From CAZMOK01 sp964567785 (GTDB lineage Bacteria > Bacteroidota > Bacteroidia > Bacteroidales > JAGOPY01): a DNA stretch of 19,361 nt. Numbering within the stretch: position 1 is the stretch's first letter; every line of letters starts with the position of its first letter. The stretch spans positions 1-19,361 of the forward strand of contig CAZMOK010000053.1 of assembly GCA_964567785.1 (NCBI GenBank). The letters are read 5' to 3'. Position numbers and translations under genes: made by a program. The notes beneath the pieces were generated by a model. That model saw nothing but the letters and a program-made list of their open reading frames with translations, was not told the origin of the DNA and searched no databases. Shown one piece after another: positions 15,304 to 19,361 of this stretch.

Positions 15304-17271
15304 ATGAAAAACCTTCTTCTGCTCGCCGCGACCATCGTTATGACCCTGACGGTGAGCGCCCAGTACAACCAGCCTGTTGAACCTTTCACTCACTATTGCA
15401 AACACCAGCAGCAATACCATCATCAAAAGGAATACATGCAATTTGAATCGAGCCACCCCCTGCTCGACCAGTACGACATGAAATTCTTCTTTCTCGATCT
15501 TCATGTCGAAAACAACACAACGGATCTGGAAGGGAACGTTACTATCAATTCAGTTGTAACAGCACCGGTCATGGATACCTTTGCGCTGGAGCTTGTCCCT
15601 GAAATGACAGTGGATTCGCTGTTTATCAATGACGAACTTCACAGCGTGGTAAGGGATGGTGACTACCTGCTGGTCCCGCTGAATGACCAGCTCCTTGAAG
15701 GGGATGACATTTCTGCACAGGTATATTACCAGGGCACCCCTCCGTCTGGCAGTTTCTTTGTGGGTGTGACCACTGATTATTCCAGCACCTGGGACAAACA
15801 CGTTACGTGGACCTTATCGGAGCCCTACAATGCGAAGCAATGGTGGCCCACCAAGCAGGACCTGATGGACAAAGCAGATTCTTCCTGGGTTTTTCTCACG
15901 ACTGATGAAAACAACCTGGCCGGCTCCCAGGGATTGCTGACCGCGGTTACACCGATGCCGGATGATAAGCTGAGGTTTGAGTGGAAAAGCAGTTACCCCA
16001 TTGTGTATTACCTGATCTCTTTTGCTGTGGCCGAATACCAGGAGTACAACACCTATGCCTATCCTGAAGGACATCCGGATTCAATTCTTATTCAGAATTA
16101 TATTTATGATAGTCCGGGATGCCTTGAATATTACCAGGACGGCATGGATGCAACAGGGGAGATGATCGAGCTGTTCTCCGATCTCTATATTATGTATCCG
16201 TTTGAAGAAGAGAAATACGGTCATTGCCTCTCCGAGCTCGGAGGAGGCATGGAGCACCAGACCATGTCGACGATGGGTAATTTTGGATTCGGCCTTGTAG
16301 CCCACGAACTGGGGCATATGTGGTTCGGCGACAACGTTACCTGCGCCACCTGGAGCGATATCTACATCAACGAGGGATGGGCCACTTACACCGATTACCT
16401 GGCCAATGAATACATTCAGGGGTATGCTGCAGCCCAGAACTGGCTGACGGCAAGGCATTCACATGTAAAATCTGCGCCCGGCGGAAGTATTTATGTCCCG
16501 GAGGAGGAACTGGGCAATGTCTGGAGGATCTTCGACGGAAGGTTGTCATACAGCAAAGGCGCCATCTTCAACCATATGCTGAGATGGGAAATAAATGATG
16601 ATGATCTTTTCTATGAAGCCTGCCACGACTTCCAGGAACAATACACCGATTCATCGGCAACAGGCATGGAACTGAAGGAGGTCTTTGAGGATGTGACCGG
16701 CATGGATTTCACCGATTTTTTCGACCAGTGGTATTTCGGTGAAGGATATCCGATATATGACATAACCTGGAACCAGGACAATGACTCGTTATACCTCACC
16801 TCAACGCAAACGACCTCCACCAGTGTGACAACGCTCTTCAAAATGACAATCCCGGTTTATGTTGAGTTTGAGGATGGCACTGATACTACCTACAGGGTAT
16901 ACCAGGACCAGAACCTGCAAAACTTCTCCATTGCAATTAACCAGCCCGTCGAAGAGATCGGGATCGACCCGGAGCAGTGGATCCTGCATCATTTGAACAG
17001 CCTGCTGGTTGTTTTGGAAGAGATAAAAAACCCGGTTCATTTCACCGTGGGGCCCAATCCCTTCAAAGATAAGCTGAACCTGTTCTTCTCTCACGACAGT
17101 TTAGGGGATGTAAAGGTTGTGATCACCGACCTCACCGGGAGGAAGATCATGGATGAGACTATGTCGGGCACTTCGCAAACACTTCATACTGGGAGCCTGC
17201 CGGGTGGGATCTACCTGATCAATGTCAGCGACGGCGAAAATCAATTGACGAAGAAGCTGCTGAAAAAATAA
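15304..17271 (+). CDS. Secreted M1 family zinc metallopeptidase with T9SS sorting tail
   Basis: A 655-residue exported peptidase. An in-frame TTG at 15250 would add 18 residues, but that codon overlaps a promoter box, and the ATG at 15304 begins a clean signal peptide (1-19, ending VSA before Q20). The zinc site is HELGH (H334, E335, H338) with the third ligand E357 in INEGWATY, exactly the HExxH-x18-E spacing of M1. A transition-state tyrosine is likely Y416 (RLSYSKGA). The exopeptidase motif GxMEN reads GGMEH (314-318), so N-terminal recognition may differ from classical aminopeptidases. The catalytic domain ends with FFDQWYFGEGYP, and there is no room for the large helical C-terminal domain of ERAP-type enzymes. 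Residues 577-655 are a type A T9SS tail (GPNPF, then LPGGIYL). It probably digests peptides outside the cell. Confidence 0.93.
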   Translation: MKNLLLLAATIVMTLTVSAQYNQPVEPFTHYCKHQQQYHHQKEYMQFESSHPLLDQYDMKFFFLDLHVENNTTDLEGNVTINSVVTAPVMDTFALELVPEMTVDSLFINDELHSVVRDGDYLLVPLNDQLLEGDDISAQVYYQGTPPSGSFFVGVTTDYSSTWDKHVTWTLSEPYNAKQWWPTKQDLMDKADSSWVFLTTDENNLAGSQGLLTAVTPMPDDKLRFEWKSSYPIVYYLISFAVAEYQEYNTYAYPEGHPDSILIQNYIYDSPGCLEYYQDGMDATGEMIELFSDLYIMYPFEEEKYGHCLSELGGGMEHQTMSTMGNFGFGLVAHELGHMWFGDNVTCATWSDIYINEGWATYTDYLANEYIQGYAAAQNWLTARHSHVKSAPGGSIYVPEEELGNVWRIFDGRLSYSKGAIFNHMLRWEINDDDLFYEACHDFQEQYTDSSATGMELKEVFEDVTGMDFTDFFDQWYFGEGYPIYDITWNQDNDSLYLTSTQTTSTSVTTLFKMTIPVYVEFEDGTDTTYRVYQDQNLQNFSIAINQPVEEIGIDPEQWILHHLNSLLVVLEEIKNPVHFTVGPNPFKDKLNLFFSHDSLGDVKVVITDLTGRKIMDETMSGTSQTLHTGSLPGGIYLINVSDGENQLTKKLLKK

Positions 17272-17304
17272 TTGTCTCAATTGTCGTAATTGTCAAATTG
17301 TCAA
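17271..17304. repeat. Short ATTGTC tandem tract after the M1 peptidase gene
   Basis: Four units ATTGTCTCA, ATTGTCGTA, ATTGTCAA, ATTGTCAA (9, 9, 8 and 8 bases), starting at the last base of the stop codon. It occupies about half of the 75-bp convergent gap between the M1 peptidase and folB. I see no convincing terminator hairpin in this gap. Confidence 0.6.
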
Positions 17305-17346
17305 AAGAGACCAGATCACGTCATTGCAATATATTAAGGGACAGGG

Positions 17347-17706
17347 TCATTTCCTGTTTTCTTCGAGAGTGATGCTGACGCTGTCTACTTCACCCCCTAC
17401 AGGTGGGTTTAATTTATGCAACCTGATCTTTACTGATTCAACGGCAGAAAACTTTTCAAGCAGCTTATCGAGGATGCGCCTGGCAACATGCTCTATCAGG
17501 TTGGAGCGGGTGTGCATTTCCTCCTGCACAATTTCAATCACCGACTGGTAATTCACGGTTTTTTCCAGGTCATCGCCTTTTTCCGCCCCGGCCGTGTTTG
17601 TTTCGAGATATAAATCTATTCGAAAGTTTGTTCCAATGACTTTTTCTTCTTCAAAACAGCCGTGATGGGCAAAAATTTTAATTCCTTCAAGCGCTATGAT
17701 CGGCAT
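17347..17706 (-). CDS. folB: Dihydroneopterin aldolase
   Basis: A 119-residue FolB-family protein, the normal size, converting 7,8-dihydroneopterin to 6-hydroxymethyl-dihydropterin and glycolaldehyde in folate synthesis. Landmarks are FAHHGCFEEEK (12-22), TVNY with Y53, SNLIEHVA with the pterin-binding E72, and the catalytic lysine region LHKLNPPVGG with K98. It works as an oligomer in the cytoplasm. It follows gltX on the same strand with a 43-bp gap that holds no tRNA, so co-transcription with gltX is likely although the functions are unrelated. Its product feeds the folate pool used by the metH/metF pair elsewhere in the window. Confidence 0.94.
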   Translation of the reverse strand: MPIIALEGIKIFAHHGCFEEEKVIGTNFRIDLYLETNTAGAEKGDDLEKTVNYQSVIEIVQEEMHTRSNLIEHVARRILDKLLEKFSAVESVKIRLHKLNPPVGGEVDSVSITLEENRK

Positions 17707-17749
17707 ATCTGTAAAATCTGTTTTATATTCTGTGAGATCAGTGAGAGAT

Positions 17750-19267
17750 CTAAATGTTGCTCAGGATATGCTCTATCCTGCTGATAACTTCATCTTTACC
17801 AAGTATCTCTGCTATTTCTGTAAGATCAGGACCGAAAGTGCCGCCAACCAGCGCGATGCGCAGCGGAATCATCACCTGTCCCATTCCGACTTCCATTTCA
17901 TTCGAATATTTCTCCACTGCATCGTGGATGGAAGTTTTCGAGAAATCGTCCATTTGCCTGAATACATCGGTCAGACCCTTCAGTATTTCCGGGGTTTTCT
18001 CCTTCCATCTTTTCTTTATCGCCTTGGGGTCGTATACTTTCGGGGCTTCAAAGAAGAATCCCGACTGGTCCCAGAAATCAGAGACAAAGTTGGCCCTTTC
18101 CTTGATCATGCCCACAATTCTGACAACTTTTTTTTCTGATGTTTCAATACCTTTATTCCGCAATTCATGAAGGTACAGTTCGGCAAGTTCTTCGTCGCTC
18201 TTTTTTTGCAGGTACTGGTGGTTGAACCACCTGGCCTTTTCCGGGTCGAACCGGGAACCTGATTTCCCTACCCTGTCGAGGTTAAAGGAGCTAATTAATT
18301 CATCCATTGTAAAAAGCTCCTGTTCCGTTCCCGGGTTCCAGCCCAGCAGGGCCAGCATGTTCACAACCGCTTCGGGAAAATAGCCCGATTCCCTGTACCC
18401 GGCAGAAATTTCACAAGTCTTTGGATCTTTCCATTCGATGGGAAAAACAGGGAACCCCATCTTGTCTCCGTCCCTTTTACTGAGCTTGCCCGATCCATGA
18501 GGCTTGAGGATCAACGGAAGATGTGAAAACTCGGGCGCCTGCCATTTAAAGCTTTTATAAAGCATAACGTGAAGCGGCAGGCTTGGCAGCCATTCCTCCC
18601 CCCTTATCACGTGAGTTATCTCCATCAGGTGGTCGTCAACCACATTGGCAAGGTGGTAGGTAGGCATACCGTCCGATTTGAACAGCACCTTGTCATCGAG
18701 CGTGTTTGTATTGACCGTGATCTTTCCCCTGATCCTGTCGTGGAATACCAGCTCCTCTTCAACAGGCATTTTATATCTCACCACATAGGGAGTGTCGCTG
18801 TCGAGCAGCTCCCTTACCTGGTCCTGGTCGAGGGAAAGCGAATTCTTCAGTCCGTTTCTTACACTGGAATCATAGGTGAACGTCTTGCCATCCTTTTCAT
18901 ACTCCTTGCGAAGATCATCCAGCTCCTCCTGGGTATCGAAGGCAAAGTAGGCATCGCCGCTGCGCAGCAGCTTATCGGCATATTTAGAGTAGAGCTTGTT
19001 CCTTTCCGACTGGCGGTAGGGTGCGTACCCGCCGCCTTCATCCACTCCTTCGTCGAACTTTATGCCGACCCATGCGAGGGATTTCTTGATGTAATCCTCG
19101 GCTCCGGCCACATAGCGTGCCTTGTCGGTATCTTCGATCCGGAGGATCATTTTACCTTTATGATGTTTTGCAAAGAGGTAGTTGTAAATGGCTGTCCTCA
19201 CCCCGCCGATATGCAGAGGGCCGGTGGGGCTTGGTGCAAAGCGTACACGTACTGGTTTTTCAGGCAT
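17750..19267 (-). CDS. gltX: Glutamyl-tRNA synthetase
   Basis: A 505-residue class I aminoacyl-tRNA synthetase that charges tRNA-Glu. The Rossmann fold begins with RFAPSPTGPLHIGG, where HIGG (19-22) is the HIGH motif. RIEDTD (43-48) and the active-site NVVDDHLMEITHVIRGEEW region (208-226) follow, and KLSKR (261-265) is the KMSKS motif. The C-terminal half has the usual helical anticodon-binding region ending in ILSNI. Length is typical for the family. RFAPSPTG is shared by GluRS and GlnRS-like proteins, but the GluRS call fits the overall sequence. The ATG at 19267 lies 20 bases downstream of a perfect -7 box, giving a very short leader. It is followed by folB on the same strand. Confidence 0.97.
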   Translation of the reverse strand: MPEKPVRVRFAPSPTGPLHIGGVRTAIYNYLFAKHHKGKMILRIEDTDKARYVAGAEDYIKKSLAWVGIKFDEGVDEGGGYAPYRQSERNKLYSKYADKLLRSGDAYFAFDTQEELDDLRKEYEKDGKTFTYDSSVRNGLKNSLSLDQDQVRELLDSDTPYVVRYKMPVEEELVFHDRIRGKITVNTNTLDDKVLFKSDGMPTYHLANVVDDHLMEITHVIRGEEWLPSLPLHVMLYKSFKWQAPEFSHLPLILKPHGSGKLSKRDGDKMGFPVFPIEWKDPKTCEISAGYRESGYFPEAVVNMLALLGWNPGTEQELFTMDELISSFNLDRVGKSGSRFDPEKARWFNHQYLQKKSDEELAELYLHELRNKGIETSEKKVVRIVGMIKERANFVSDFWDQSGFFFEAPKVYDPKAIKKRWKEKTPEILKGLTDVFRQMDDFSKTSIHDAVEKYSNEMEVGMGQVMIPLRIALVGGTFGPDLTEIAEILGKDEVISRIEHILSNI

Positions 19268-19287
19268 AACAAAGTGATTTTGACTTG

Positions 19288-19295
19288 CAAAGGTA
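19288..19295 (-). promoter_or_regulatory. Bacteroidota -7 promoter box for gltX-folB
   Basis: The minus strand reads TACCTTTG, identical to the boxes upstream of metH and the M1 peptidase, 20 bases upstream of the gltX ATG. The region where a -33 TTTG would sit is occupied by a 7-bp tandem array starting 7 bases upstream. Confidence 0.6.
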
Positions 19296-19302
19296 CTTAA
19301 TT

Positions 19303-19361
19303 AGTGTTGAGTGTTGAGTGTTGAGTGTTGAGTGTTGAGTGTTGAGTGTTGAGTGTTGAGT
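19303..19361. repeat. 7-bp tandem array upstream of gltX
   Basis: At least 8.4 perfect copies of AGTGTTG (plus strand) run to the window edge, so the full length is unknown. It is the longest and most uniform of the 7-bp tracts in this window. There are no spacers, so it is not CRISPR. Confidence 0.92.

Noticed and set aside
17707..17749. tRNA between gltX and folB
   Set aside because: The gap is 43 bases, too short for a tRNA, and contains only ATCTGT-like simple sequence.
19303..19361. CRISPR array
   Set aside because: Units are contiguous 7-mers with no spacers and no cas genes nearby; the same applies to positions 1-66.

Overview
The window looks like a chromosomal segment of a Bacteroidota bacterium, probably from the Bacteroidales/Marinilabiliales side. 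Two proteins carry type IX secretion (T9SS) C-terminal sorting tails. Several genes are preceded by the TAnnTTTG box that serves as the -7 promoter element in this phylum, and classical Shine-Dalgarno sites are largely absent. The gene set (DUF4175 giant next to a small HATPase, metH-metF, gltX-folB, MenA-like UbiA proteins) also fits. Most of the window is housekeeping. I see no phage, IS element, CRISPR array, rRNA or tRNA.

Layout. Positions 72-2691 (minus strand) hold a compact cluster of two tandem UbiA-family membrane prenyltransferase paralogues followed by a CPBP/Rce1-type membrane protease. The first-transcribed paralogue has lost its second aspartate motif. Positions 2877-7562 (minus) hold metH followed by metF, the methyl branch of one-carbon and methionine metabolism. 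Positions 7563-8113 are a gene-free divergent region with promoters at both sides and three different 7-bp tandem tracts in the middle. Positions 8114-11047 (plus) encode a secreted 977-residue protein made of two capped modules of 24-residue leucine-rich repeats plus a T9SS tail. Positions 11048-11281 are a convergent gap with two matching hairpins. Positions 11282-15128 (minus) encode a DUF4175 membrane/coiled-coil protein and an RsbW-like ATPase, one base apart. Positions 15304-17271 (plus) encode a secreted M1 metallopeptidase with a T9SS tail. Positions 17347-19267 (minus) hold gltX followed by folB.

How the genes work together. metF makes the 5-methyl-tetrahydrofolate that MetH uses, and folB feeds the same folate pool. 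The two T9SS-tailed proteins (repeat adhesin-like protein and M1 peptidase) are expected at the cell surface or outside. The UbiA pair is probably tied to quinone or prenyl-lipid metabolism.

The least ordinary signals are: the UbiA paralogue with A201/P205 in place of the DxxxD aspartates; a recurring 7-bp tandem-repeat pattern in several intergenic gaps, one of which occupies the -33 region of the gltX promoter; and nested 285-bp and 216-bp duplications inside the leucine-rich-repeat gene. I did not find convincing evidence of a wholly new multi-gene system.
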